From Diphasiastrum complanatum (taxonomy: Eukaryota > Streptophyta > Lycopodiopsida > Lycopodiales > Lycopodiaceae), in the NCBI GenBank assembly GCA_029204225.1, contig CM055094.1:24886541-24950540 (forward strand): a DNA stretch of 64,000 bases. The letters are read 5' to 3'. A program made the translations under genes and the position numbers. The notes under the pieces are model-generated. The model saw only the letters and a program-made list of their open reading frames with translations. It was not told the DNA's origin and did no database searches. Below, piece by piece: positions 32,808-48,500 of this stretch; position 1 is the stretch's first letter, and the number at the start of each line of letters is the position of its first letter.

Positions 32808-33125
32808 ATCTGCTTGTTCCTTTTCGAAAGGACTTGTCTTGGATCTTCGCTTAGCCTTCTTAGCAGGAATTGATCATGGAGGAGATGACTTCCGAGAAGA
32901 TAAACTCTTCTTCGAAGGTGAAGACTTCCTAGACGATGACTTGTTAGAATTTTGACTTGTAGAATCATCCTCGACTTTCCCTTTGATTTTATCCAGTAAG
33001 GGTGGCACATTCTTTGAATCAATCTTTTGAGGAGGATTTTTCCATTTCAGGACCGTGTTATAATGTTGCTTGGCTTGTTTCTTCGTCATTGATCTTGTGA
33101 TCCTATCTTCCTTCAATATAACTGC
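32660..33125 (-). pseudogene. Protease-RT linker of gypsy C
   Basis: Minus-strand frames hold a Ser/Lys repeat-like tract (SSRKSSPSKKSLSSRKSSPP, about 32930-32870) preceded by TRSMTKKQAKQHYNTVLKWK. Such basic Ser-rich linkers precede RT in this gypsy group. The sequence character changes at about 33125, which is probably the element's broken right end. Confidence 0.55.
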
Positions 33126-33186
33126 TTTGGGTGGTTTTATTGTTAGTCGTGGTTCCCGGCTCCCTTTGGAATGCCTGCGCTACATG

Positions 33187-33198
33187 TGGTATCAGAGC
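33187..33198 (+). other. Isolated Met-tRNA primer-binding site
   Basis: TGGTATCAGAGC follows CTACATG, a plausible LTR end two bases away. Only about 60 bp of LTR could be left before gypsy C begins, and no gag follows within the next 600 bp, so this is a relic of another LTR element. Confidence 0.5.
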
Positions 33199-33843
33199 TG
33201 ACTGGCCGGTCAGCTATGCGGGTCTCACGGAAATGGCCATTGTTTGGGGTTCATCAAGAAAACTGTTGTGCAAGGTGATACAGAGCTTTCGTTTTCTTTT
33301 TTCTAGTATATACACTTGGCCACCAATAGACCGATAAGTATGCTATCGACTTGTACAAGACTTGGCTGTGACAGACTTTTATGGCATGGATTTGCCCAAG
33401 CCTAGAGATGCTTGAACTCCCAACGGTATGTTTGCGAGGTCCTTGGGGCTAGTGTGGCACGAATCTGTCCTAGTACCTTGCATTTAAGCCAAAGTCAAGT
33501 CTTGGTCTAACTGAGGTTTGCAAAAGAGCTTCTTACGTGTAGAATGTTAATATGAACTTAACACATTCATTTTTTTGCTATCGAGCTGATAAGGTAGTGA
33601 ATCTTGTTTCGGACATGGATAACAACTGATGCTCAACTATGACATCTGTCTTCCTCACGTAACTAACTCATGCGGTTGTGTTTTGTCGAATGGTGGCAGG
33701 TAACAACTGGGTGTCTTAAAACTTCCTTCGCTTTATGGTATTCTGTATCGTAAGACTTTATACAGCTTTATTTTTAACCTATTATGCTAATAATTAAAGG
33801 GTTCAAAGGGCTTGGTCTTGACTTGTCAAGAAGAACTATGTGA

Positions 33844-36370
<2,527 letters not shown>

Positions 36371-36507
36371 CATATCACTTTGTTTACTCTCTCCCCATTG
36401 GATCGAAACTCGATACTACATGCGATACTCACTCGGAATAGATCCATAAAAATCCATCTTTGCCCTCTAGATCCGTGTGATTAATGAGGCACGGAAAGGA
36501 TCCAACA
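36371..36507 (+). repeat. 3' part of the 5' LTR of gypsy remnant D
   Basis: The segment ends GGATCCAACA seven bases before a gypsy PBS, so 36507 is taken as the LTR end (CA). The left end was not found; a start before 36000 is likely. Confidence 0.45.
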
Positions 36508-36513
36508 TTTTTT

Positions 36514-36531
36514 TGGCGTCGTTGCCGAGGA
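36514..36531 (+). other. Primer-binding site of gypsy remnant D
   Basis: TGGCGTCGTTGCCGAGGA differs at two positions from the TGGCGCCGTTGCCGGGGA type. It is followed by a long leader and then by gag on the same strand. Confidence 0.8.
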
Positions 36532-36574
36532 GATGGTGCTAATGCATTTTTCTGCTATTTTTCTCCTTTTTGAC

Positions 36575-37275
36575 AGGTTTATTACTCGCCCTACTATGTT
36601 TATTTCACTTTTCTGTCAGTTTCATTTTTTGCCATTTTTCTAGAGAACAGAGCAGAGTCTGATGCACCATCAGACAACTCGGCGAGTAATGTCTTGATTA
36701 CTCGCCCAACTTGATTACTTGTCAATTGAAAAATCTTGAGTTTTTCTTATTGTTTTTATTTGCCCTTTTGACAGAGCTCTCTGCACAATAAAATCTCTCA
36801 CCAGACATCTCGGCGAGTAATTAGGCAATTACTTGCCAAAATCAATTATTTGCCAATGTGAGTTTTTCTATTTTCCAACCACCTAATTCCTCTCCATTTT
36901 TTACAAAGTGTTTAGAAGCCTTAGATCTAGCATCCTACAGCTCTCGACGATTAATTAGCTGATTTTTCACGCTATTTTTCGCAAATTTGAATTTCTCGCC
37001 TTTTTTTTTTTTTTTTTTTCATTCCTCGCCAACTGAGATTTCTCTCATTCCAGCCAATAACATTACTCGTCGTCCGTACAATTGCAAGTATAGTACTTGA
37101 TCCAAGGCTGACAAGTAATGATCTAATATTTCGTCCTATTTTTCACCAACTGCTCCTCTTTATTCACCCTCTTCATAGTGTATTATGATCTTCATTCACG
37201 AAACCATAGGCAACCCGACGAATAATTAAAATTACTTGCCAATTACTTGCCCCTGCCTATTACTCGCTATCAAAG
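36575..37275 (+). repeat. Leader of gypsy D with dispersed ATTACTCGCC words
   Basis: Variants of (A)TTACT(C/T)GCC or CTCG(C/G)CGAGTAAT occur a dozen or so times, on both strands (for example near 36582, 36677, 36700, 36811, 36830, 37220, 37240, 37257). Neighbouring CTCGGCGAGTAAT and ATTACTCGCC are near complements and could pair. No coding frame. Confidence 0.6.
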
Positions 37276-37726
37276 AGAATTGCAGAAAACTTGTGATAAA
37301 TCTCAGTCACTGACCATTAGAATCCATCTATTTTTTTCGGTTTTCCCTGATCACTTCTTATTTTATAATAAAAAGTGGCCAGTAAATTGAGTACTATGCC
37401 AAGTAGCTTAAATGTTTAGTTATTTTAATTGGGAGACACTTTTACTTTCCACCTGATTTTCCATTTGATCCCGATCTGATTTCAATTTCACCTCGGGTCG
37501 ATCTACATCTCCATCCATCCTCCGACCACCTTATTACAGAAAAGATCTACAAAAACATTTGAAAAATCAAAAGAAAAAAAAAAAACAACACCAAAAATAG
37601 GCACACTTTTTATTTTGGTGTAAGTATCTCAGATCCGGTAGGAGATTATCAACTATGAATCCAAATACCCCAAGAAAACGTTGACATAGATCCACTTATG
37701 ATGGATAATCCTAGGCCATTCGTACT

Positions 37727-39330
37727 CCACACAATCAAGAACTTCTCCAAATTGACCTCCCAAGATTCGATGGAAAGGGAGATCCTCGAGGATTTTTACA
37801 TATCTGCATCCAAGCTTGTAGAACTTACGGAGATGACAACCCAATGTCACAAGAGTTGCTAAGATATTTCAACCTGTGCCTAACTGATACTGCGAAAGAT
37901 TGTTATTTCGATTTGGAGCAGAACGAACATGATGACTGGAATATCTTACAAGATGAGTTCATCACCTGTTTTAAGACCACCCATTTTCTTTTCGATCCTT
38001 TTTTGCAATTAGGACGAATCTGCATGGACAAGAAGAACGCGTCTTTGCACGCATATATGGAACAGATCAAAAGATTATGTGGAGGCTGCAACTCTTAGAG
38101 TGTCCTAGACCATAGCATCCCGACATGGTTCATGGCAAGACTACCTAAGGGAATCAGATAGCAAATGGAAAGACGAGACAAGTATGTCTCTTTTCAAGTG
38201 GCTTGCGCTGACACTATCAAGAGAGTCGATGACAGTGATAGCACTAGCTCTGACTCTGATAACTTCGATGATGAGAGAAGACGCCGGAAGGAACGACGAG
38301 CCAAATGTAAGGATAAGCTTCATGACGATGCTTCCGCCTCTACGACCACTAGTACTAACACGATCATAACCGCCATAGAAAAGTTGCACACACAGAGCAA
38401 TGAGCAGTTCATAAAGCTCTCCACTGACCTTACCACGACCATCGATCAGAAGTAGAAAGGCTTGCAACCTGGACCCACCCACACCTATCCTAAAAGAGAG
38501 TCCACTTGGTGTCCACTACGTTGGCAACCTCACGGGGAATGAATGCCCGCAGTTGAGACAAAGATTATAGCGGCCCGAGCGATACTGCCAGATCTGTAAT
38601 ATGAGCAATCACGACACAACTGACTGTTGTCGATACAACCTACAGAACCAAGTTGCACGACACCAAATCTCGCTACGTTGGCACAACGACAAGATACTTT
38701 ACCCCAACCGCCACCTAGATTGGCGCTGCCTCCAGTTCCCACCAGAATCCAAGGATTAGTAGTGAGAAACCCGCAACCAGCTGCTCAAGAGTTGAATATG
38801 GTCGAGGTGACAAAAAAATCCTGATATCCCAAGGAGGAAGCAAATGACTAGTTCCAGTGCACTTCATAGATGAAGCGAATGGTGAGTTGATACCGATCTA
38901 TGCAAACCAGCTTCATGGTACTAGATTCAAAGCTCTCATTAAATGTTATGGATGTAAAGAGAATCACAGAATTGCCAAGTGTCCTAACAAGCCACAAGGC
39001 AACTTCGTGCCACTTTGCTGTGATTGTGGGTACAGACACCCATATCTAACGTGTCCAATGAGAAAGGAGAAACAATGAGAGATTATTGTCCCGCTGCACC
39101 TAATGAGTGTAGTAGGAGAACCTAAGGCATTCACGATGTCTGTATTCATCCATATGAGAGCGCAAAAATGACTAGAAAAAAAACCAACCAAATTTGCTAC
39201 TACAAGATTTGTTAGTGGCTCATTAGGTTCTGTATACGTTGGAGAATATCCCAATCCCACAGTCGAACAAGGAAATTTCAGACGCATGAATGAATGGGTG
39301 AGAGAAGCCCAAACCTTAGATCAAGTTAGA
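37727..39330 (+). pseudogene. Gag of gypsy remnant D with two zinc knuckles
   Basis: The text begins LPRFDGKGDPRGFLHICIQ and continues in the frame 37844-38098 with LLRYFNLCLTDTAKDCYFDL and DDWNILQDEFITCF, the standard retrotransposon Gag fold (L..F...L...A..WY..L....W..L...F...F). A further frame (38165-38455) carries an acidic/Arg-rich linker. The frame 38857-39078 has two intact knuckles, CYGCKENHRIAKC and CCDCGYRHPYLTC, both C-X2-C-X3-H-X4-C. One more short piece of coding-like text reaches 39330, then the element ends without Pol. Stops and shifts separate all parts. Confidence 0.85.
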
Positions 39331-42300
39331 GAGGCACTTAAGAGAGTCATTAAAATCATATCAACTAAATGGTAACTTATATTTAGTTACTCTTCAAAAG
39401 CCTCAATTCTCATATATTTTTTCCTCCATGTTATTTATGTAGGAATAGAGCTTTGCATGTGTTTTATAAGTCATCTTGACAGTGCCTTTGCTCTCCTAAT
39501 TTAATTGGGTTCAATTACTTTTGATGAAGGCCCACCAATAAATTGATTAGGTTTGGTGTTCAACAAAGAGTTTGTTTTATATTTAATAGAAAACAATAGC
39601 GTGTGGCTAGGTACCTCTTTCTTATGCTTGATGTTATTTGATCATTTCAATGTTTTCTAATTTTTAGGAATAAGTTGCATCTTGATGATCTCACCACAAA
39701 AAAAAAACCTTTGGAATGTTCAAAAGTTCACTTTATGATCTATTTTAACATTTTGAACATATCAATTGTGATTGTTACAAACACATTAATACAAAAATGT
39801 GCAAGCTATTGCAACACGCATTACATGAACACGATTTTTTTATAGTTACAAACACTTATATTGACAATAAATTGTGTTGTTCATAGGTAGACATCCTCGC
39901 AAAATATCCCAAACAACTCCACAAATTGTTGTTATGAAGGATAAATAAGGAGGATCGAGTGGAGGCATACTAAAAATTTTGGTAGCCCAAATGAATGGAT
40001 AATTTTGGTGTAATGGGCTAAAAATGTCAATTGTACTTTCTTGTTTTCGGTTTTGAGTAGTTGTTCAATTACCTCATCTTTCTAGACTTTGGAGCACAAT
40101 TATTGCTTTTTATTGTAGTGATTGACTTTAGAGAGAAATTACGTAAAGAGAAGAAAAATCTAATACATTTAGAAGCCAATTTTCAAATTTTCAATGTTGC
40201 CCACCATCTAACTACTATGGTTAACTTGAGCATGCTTGCATTTTGAAGCCTTTCTGGCCCTTCATAGAGCCTTTCCAATTGAATAGTGATTTATCTTACA
40301 GTCCTTATAGCACCCTTCAAATTGCATGGAATCCTTACTAATGAAAGTTGCTTCTGTTTCACACCTTTCACCTGGAAAAATACATATCTACCTTTCAAAA
40401 CACAAGTTTGAACTCGAGACATTAAATGCTTGCGACATTAATTGGTTTTGGCATCAACTGCTTGAGACATTAATTGCTTGACTGCAAACAAGTTTTGAAT
40501 CCTAAAATGTCGTTGTCAAATATAGAGTGGGAGATACAAAGAGGTCTCGAAAAATCTTTAATCTTGTGAAATCTTTCATGCTGTGAAATCTTTCATCTTG
40601 TTATTAGTATCAATCTAGCTAAGCATACAAAACTAGTTTGTGAGCTATATAGCAAGATTGCATAGGCTAGAGCTTAAAGTGCTCACCCAACCAAATGCAA
40701 CTGACCGTGTGAGACTTTACTTTGAAACAAGGCTTTTGAAATGACCAAGTAGGTCTCAAGTTATCATGAGTAGAGGGCCAAGTGAGTATCGTAGTTGATG
40801 AGGAGATGGTGGACATCTCACAAATAATGTATCTAAAAGATAAGGTGATTGAGACTAAAAAAGAGCAAGTAAAAGTTGTAATCATTTGGAATGCACAATA
40901 ATGAAATCTCAATGTTCTTTGGCATCCAAGGTGGCCACCCAATGCAATTTCATATGATATCCAAGTTCCTCATTAAATTCTATTTTAGCTCCAACTTTAT
41001 TAGAAAATTGTCGAGATTTGGAAGACGAGAAATTTTTTGAGTGATTCTTGTTATCGTGTTGCTTGTCGACTTTTCTCAACATTTGGTCATAAATGATCGT
41101 CTGTTTCTATCAAAATGAATCAAGCTGTTTGACTATTTATCGAGTTTCTATTGTCGAAAAGGAAGTGTGAATCTTTCATGTTGATACTCTTCTTTCCACA
41201 TGTCTATATAAATATTTGTCCACCTACGTCTAAGCATAGTCAAGTTGGTCAAGTGATGCAACCCAAGATTTGTGATTGGAGCACAAAGCAATGGAAATAC
41301 TCATGTTACTTCTCTCCCCAAGAACCAGCCCTTGAAATGAAAGATAAAGATGTGCGTGTAACTAAGATGTTTCAACACCATATTTCAATTATTAAGTGAA
41401 TTGGTTTACCTTAGTGATGCAGCCTCACGATGCTAGACTATAGTTGTGTGTGATTTTTGAGTGAGATTGCTACTTTGCTTTCTTAAGCATCGGAAGGACT
41501 TTATTTGTAACAATTATTCAATTTCTGTAAAAGAAATGTCAGGAACAATGTTTACGAAGTAAGCTTGATCATGCACAACATGAGCTAGTTTTCACAAGGA
41601 TTGCAGTCTGTAACCTCACATGATGAAACTAAATGACAAATAAGAGACAAAGCTCAAGCAATACTTTGAGATGGAGTGTATTTGTTCAAGTTTTCTCCCT
41701 TCACTTATGATTTTATCTTTGTCAAGAAAATAGGCAGTTCCTTTTGACATTTCTATACTTTTAACTTGCTAACATCACAATGAAGCCTCATTTATCTATA
41801 CCGTGGAATCTGGATACACAACTTGTTAGGCTTTTTGCAAGGCACAATCATTTTCAATAGGATTCATTAAAAGAGTTCATTATCATCAGATACAAATTCT
41901 TAATAATAATACCATCACACAAAGTTGCACTTAGCATTACCAAAACTCAAAGGCTTTGAAAATAAACACCCATATGGGATATATACCGACAAGTAATTCA
42001 GTGAACCAAAATGTTCATAAAGAAACTAGCTTAAAATTAAAGGCAAGCTCTTTGTTTTCCAACCATTTGTATTGGAGGTAAGCACATGCATATGTTTAAA
42101 ACTCAAATGCACCGTGCTAGGTACCTTGTCCATAGTGTGAATCTAATTCAGAACCCAAGCCCCTGACCAGCAAATCAGGCTTGACTTTAAGGAATGTAGC
42201 ATTCTACAGAAATGCAGCTTCATATTTACAAGATCTCAATCCATTATTGAAATAAGACTTACATAAGCATTTTGCAAGATATGCACCTTTCAACCGCAAT

Positions 42301-42418
42301 AGACACGTACTGTGGTCACACAAAAAGAAATAGTCCATACCTGGTTAATTTTCTGGAAGTAGTGAGATAGCTGCCCAGTACATTCTCAACATTTTTCCAT
42401 CCTTGATAACACTTGGTA
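39331..42418. other. Intergenic stretch downstream of ORC3
   Basis: No coding frame with recognisable content on either strand. It includes the expected 3' UTR and polyadenylation region of the minus-strand ORC3 gene just left of 42419. Short TCGA/TCGAC words cluster near 41010-41155. I see nothing else. Confidence 0.5.
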
Positions 42419-42521
42419 TCATATAGAAAATACCCTGTGTACATAATCTGGACGCTTCTTTGTCGGCATGCGAAATAAACCGACAATCTGCAGCTCAGTT
42501 ATTGATCGGGTGAACCTTGCT
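42419..42521 (-). CDS. ORC3: ORC3 last coding exon
   Basis: The acceptor AAACAG precedes AGCAAGGTTC. The first base completes the split Gln codon of the previous exon. The 34 codons contain TELQIVGLFRMPTKKRPDYV and end FSI with TGA at 42421-42419. This is the C-terminal winged-helix end typical of plant ORC3. Confidence 0.92.
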
Positions 42522-45500
42522 CTGTTTTGGAATGGGTCAAAGAAGGCACATACATTCTCATTGTTCATATAACCAATATCATTTCACTCTATCAAAACAG
42601 GCAATAATTAAACAACAAAGCATGCATATGAACAGAACCAAAAGACAAACACAGCCTTAAAAAAGGATCAAGAGTATGCTTATAAATGCACCTCCATTAG
42701 AGACCCAGCATTAGAACTGAAACTCGTGATTGCTATTCATAGAAAAGAGAAGAGTCCATTGGGTCGCAGTTAACCCCAGATTCTATCCAGCTACTTTCTG
42801 CTATCAAATACTTTTAGATTGGTGTGACGATCAGGATACTGTATAGAAGCCTTGTCCAACTGCAAAAATTTCTCAAACATCTCTGGAGTCTTCTTGGATA
42901 GATCACGTTTTCTTTTTGATGATTTTATATCTCGACTTTTGCGAGGCTGCTCAGCAGCAGAGAATTGCATATAAAAAGATTGATAACAGTCATGAATATT
43001 CACTATGTTATCAGATCCCTGAGAAAGGCTATACCTGCAAAACATCATAGCAGCACCAGGCTAGACAAATCAACAAGAGTGTGTGAACATGGTCCTAAAC
43101 CCAAAACCCAAAACCCCTCAACAGAAGTTAAGTGAATGTTTAGGAAATTGGAGCCCATTAACTACTCCACAATCTTTACTACACAAAGTAATAAGCTGTT
43201 TCATAATGATCTGAATAAATGACGTAACCAATAAATTGCAAATCAGCCACTATCTTGTAGTGGTACACGTGTAGTAGTCCATGAGATTAGGTCAAGACTT
43301 TCCGAATAACAAATTTCTGGGCCAGCTTGTTTGTACTTATAAAATCAAATACTCACAGAAGGGATGTATCATGCATGGAAGGTGAGAGTCCATGCTTTGG
43401 TGAACAGCATGTGCAATGAAGATAATCATGTGATGTGAGAACGTCTGCATGAATTTGTTTGCGAGTCTCTGCAGTCAATGCCTGGACATGCTTTCGCAGC
43501 AGATTAGTTGCTCAAGTAAAGAAATCTCCCGAAGTTATGGTCTTTATTAAAGAGTACAAAAGATAGTCATCGATTTAAGCTTTAGGATACTGAGCTCCTT
43601 GAAAATAAGAAGCAACATATAACTTCATGCCCTTACCCAATTTCCTAAGTTCTACTATGTCAAAAATGGAATGTTTACTTATACATCTTTATGTCAATTT
43701 TATTGTCCACAAAGTCAAAGGCATATAATTGACACCACCTTGGGCCTTGGACCAGTTACGAATGAAACCACAATTGATCTAGAGCTAAGCTATGAAAGCA
43801 TCACATAAGCAAGACTTAACCCTAGAAAGCATGAAAGAGAGAGATTAAGGAGAATAAAGAGAGAGAGATCAATATCATCAGTTGAATAAAAGACTACAAT
43901 GCTGTCCTATATATACCCCACCAATGAACCCTAAAAAGTAGGAATTCAAAAATAGAGGGAAGCAGAAGATTTGGAGGGAAAATAGTGCGCCCCCTCATAG
44001 GAGGACCCCCACTCCAAATCAATATGACCAAGTCCTAAAAATGTGACCAAATAGGGCCCAAGGCCAGTACATGAATAATTAGGGCCCATAGGCCTGCTTA
44101 TGCATAATAAAGAATAAAAGAATGGACGCGGCAAATGTAATGAGCATAACTTTCCCCTGCAGAAAAACAAAGCCCTCCACCGGCTAGCAAGCATAATGAC
44201 TATCTCAAAAACAACAATGTAATTACGCTAAATACTGAAAAAGGATGAACTAATGGAAATACTGATGGAGAGGACATAAGTCGTCACAACAGATACCCCA
44301 CAAGCAGCATACAAATGTAAAGCAAGTACTAAGCAACATCTACAATGATGTGATGTAGATGCAAAAAAGAAATAGTCATGGCTAGCCGAATCACTAGGTA
44401 GAGGGAACATCAGCAACGATATCCGTGGTAGATGAAATAACCAAGGCCATGAGGGCTGGAGCCTGACCTGCCAATAATGGTGTATGATAATAAACATCAA
44501 TAGGCTCCCATGTGGCCTCCTCAATAGGACGACCATCCCACTGAACCTGTTGGCGGCGATCACTATGCTGAAGGCGAACTTGGTGAATGGCAGCTGGTAA
44601 GAAAGGGAACAACTTAGGATCAACATCGTGGCGACGAAGGGAACATCTCGGCCGCGTCATCTGAAACCAAGCAATATGGAACAACTAGGAATGCCAAGTA
44701 ACTAGAAGAAGATCAAGCAGCAACCAGGAATGCCAAGGTATCTGTAATGCCCAAGATAGCAGAGGAGCAATCCAAAAGATAAGGACATCATACCAAGTTA
44801 TCCAAAAAGCTCGAGAAGGTAGAACTGCATCAGCAACGGGAAGCCAATAAGGAAACTGGAAAAAAGATGGACACTCATCGCGAATAGCCGCATCATACAC
44901 GTAACCATCAACCATATGTGCAAACTCAATGATATAGGTGTCCCAAGAAAAGATAGCAGCATTGGAAGACCAGCACCCACCAAGGAGTAGGAACACAAGC
45001 AGGATGACAAGCACGCTGTAATAGCATGGAAAACCAAACGATATGCCAGGAAACATGGAGCATAAAGAGATCATCCTGACAAAGGATAGCTAGAATGGAG
45101 AAATGTGCACTAGCATGGTCAAAAGCCCAAGGTATCCATAAGGCCCATGAATGAGAAGTAGCAATGGCACACGCAATGCATCTTCTAAAAAGAAATGATG
45201 CATGAAAACAGTAGCAACCAATCTAGAAATAGTAGAGGCCCCAACTAAAAAACTGTAGCCAAAATACTCATCCAGAAAGACATCATATGTACATACCAAT
45301 CCATCATAGGATGCAGCAAAGACGGATGGAGAATCGGAGGACCCATCGGAACTGGCCGCAAGTGTAATCCCAAAGTACACACCAGGCGCACAAGTGAGGA
45401 ATAGAAGAAATGCACTGGAACTAGGAACATGATCCGCAGCATCAGTAGCAAGCATCGGAGCAATATCGACGTGTAGCTGGGAATGAGTATCAAAGCACAT

Positions 45501-48500
45501 ATGAGCAACAATGAAGTATATGGCGGCAACATCCCCAAAAACTATCCAAGACAGGAGAAGAAACTCTCTCAAGGTACTCTGATGGTCTCGGAACACTAGA
45601 ACAAAGTGGCAACTTAGCATCGGAGACCAAGCAATATGGAGCAACTCGAAATGATTGGGAACCTGAAGATCATCCGGACAAACAGTAGCTGGAAAAGAGG
45701 CAATAACCCAAGCCATCAGGATATGCCAATCTTGAAAACGAGCAACAATCCAAGGAACAGATAGAGAGCCACATACATAATCATAGAGATATCCGCACCA
45801 TAGTCGATCAGTAATATGGAAAAACCAGCACCAATCAACAGGTCCAAATGAAAACCAAGCCATACGTAATAACCAAGAATGCCATATATCCATAGCTGAA
45901 AATGAAGCAGTAGTATGAGCAACAGGTCCCAATAAAATCCAAGCGATACATAATAACCAAGAATGCCAAATATCAAGAGGTAAAAAGGAACCAGTCGTAT
46001 GAAAAACCTCATCTAGAAAGATCCTAGCATATAAATACCCTAGATAAGTAATAGTGACCATCTGGCAAATATCCTCAGATGGAAAATGCGTAACGATAAG
46101 GGCCATAGGCGCATGAATCATGTAAGGAACCGTAGAAATATCATGAGGCAGATCACAAACCTCAAGCAAAGATCCATGGAGTAAAGCGGAAGAAGATACA
46201 ACCTGATCACCAATAACGAAGGAACCATCAACCGTGGACCCGTGAAGAACCCCAGAGAAATCAGTAGAAACATCGCTCATAACAGACTCAAGAGATGGAG
46301 ATATAGAGACCAATGGAAAAGATACTGCACCAACCACCGAACCAGGAGGGCTATCTGAGGTATGCGCAGAAGCAATAGTAGAAACACCACCAAGGTATAC
46401 GACCTCAATATCAATGAAACAAGGAATGACCACTGAATACGATATCTGTGAATCAAGGCATATAGGTGCAAGGCACGCAACAACAACTTGTAAATCTGGA
46501 GCAACATCAACCTGAGGAAGAGGACCCACGAATGGTGAAAGTGAAGCAACAACTGATGTACTCTAAATGGAAAGAAGAGCGGCACCCTGAGCCTTTGGCA
46601 GGCTACGCCTAAACTGTTTCCCGGTAACCAACGGATAGTCACCCTGGGAATCAATACCAACAAGTGAATGATGTTGACCAACATGAGTAAAGGAAAGTGC
46701 CTGCTGAGAGAGATCCACAACAACAGTACCAAGTGAAGAGAACCAGTCAACACCAAAAATAATGTCATAGTGCTCCAAAGGAATGATGTAGAAATCTGCC
46801 TGACCAGAAAAGTCACCAATGCGATAATCCAAGCCCTGAAATATCTGAGAAAAGAATGGGAACTAGCAACCTCAACATTGAGAGGCTGGGAAGCAAGAAT
46901 AGGTGTAGCACGAATCCTGGTGGAAATGTAACTGCTAATAAATGAATGTGTACTGCTTGTATCCACTAAAGCAATATACTCTCGCCCCGCATCTAGAATA
47001 ATATGATCCACAAATGGAACAACATACGTAGGCATAATAACAAAAGCATCAACTGATAAGCTCTGGCCTAAATATGCATCTAGAAGAACCGCATACTCAT
47101 CTAGACGGGTATCAGCAAAATAAGCTAGTGAGTATACAACAAGACCATCATGAAATGTATAGCCATATGCCATATGGAGATCTACTAGAGGAGTAGGCAA
47201 AGCATCTGAAAGAGCAATCGTAGACCCATGAATAATATCGAAATAAGGAGCATAGGCAACAGCATCTATAGCATGGCGCTCAGGAATGTGAGTAGCATCA
47301 AAGTACTCAACAACAATATCAAAGCATGCAACAACATCGGCAGTAGTAGCAAAGCATACTATATCAAGGACCATATCAGTCGCAACCTGTATATGTGAAT
47401 CAGCATCACTATGGGATACAATGACGAGCTCAGGTAGATCAATAACTATCTCAAGTAATTCAGGCAACTCGCTCACACTATGTGATACAGAATCATCCTC
47501 ATGTGTATCGCTAGCAATGTGTGCAACAACCTCATGTGAATTGCCAGCAATGTGTGACTCTACCATAGTTGCAGCGAATCGCGATTCGCTGGGTCCGCGA
47601 TTCGCGAATCGCGATTTTGAACCCACATTCGCAAAAAAAAAAGAAAAAAAACAAAATTTTGGAAAAATAGCTTATGGCTGAAATGTTTTTAGGGGATCAA
47701 TGGTCAAACCAGCGTTTTGCCTCTCAGAAGTCCAGTAGATGAGGCACAAACAGATCTTATTTTTAGTAGCTATCTGGTTGTCATTTGGTCTGGTTTTCAG
47801 TAAATGTTAATCCTACAATTTGGGCTATCAACTGTATGGATGATGATCACTTTTGCAATCGTTTCACTGGAGATGTGAGTGCGATGTGCATACAGTTGGG
47901 GGCATAAATATTGGGCCCTTCTCGGCGCGCATTTGGACCCCATTTTTATCTACGGGGGGGTGGTAGCATTTTTATCTACATATAGCAGGAAGTCCTAGGG
48001 GGTTCGGGGGGCGGTAGTCCCCTGCGAAACAGGGGGTTCGGGAGGCAGTAGTCCCCGAGAAACAGGGGGTCCGGTGGGGGATTTGGGGGGCAATGCCCGC
48101 CAACGGTGGGGTCCGAGGGCTGCTGGTAGATCCCGGCCCCGACGGTAAGGCCTCTTCATGATTTGGCCTTCCAACTCCCTGAGTGGAAACACACTTTTTG
48201 GTGTTTCGCACCTGAAACAGTCGGTAAACTACACAATCATAATGCTCTCAATCAGAGCTTTCATGATACCCATATTGCCTAAAAAAATTCAAAAAAAAAA
48301 AAGTGTCCCGCACAAGAAAATGGAACCTTGCATCTCACGAGGGGAATCAGGAGTAGAACTCTCAAGACCTATGATACCATTCGTAAGAGCGAGAGGAGGA
48401 ACAAATGCAGAATCATCATCGGAAAATATCAGAAGGCGAAGAGAAAAATTGCATCAAGAATCTTAATAGGACCTGGACAAGTTGGCCGATAAGTATCAAA

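Noticed and set aside
41000-41160. Cluster of TCGA/GTCGAC words as another palindromic-word element
   Set aside because: Too sparse, no family-type ends, no flanking duplication.
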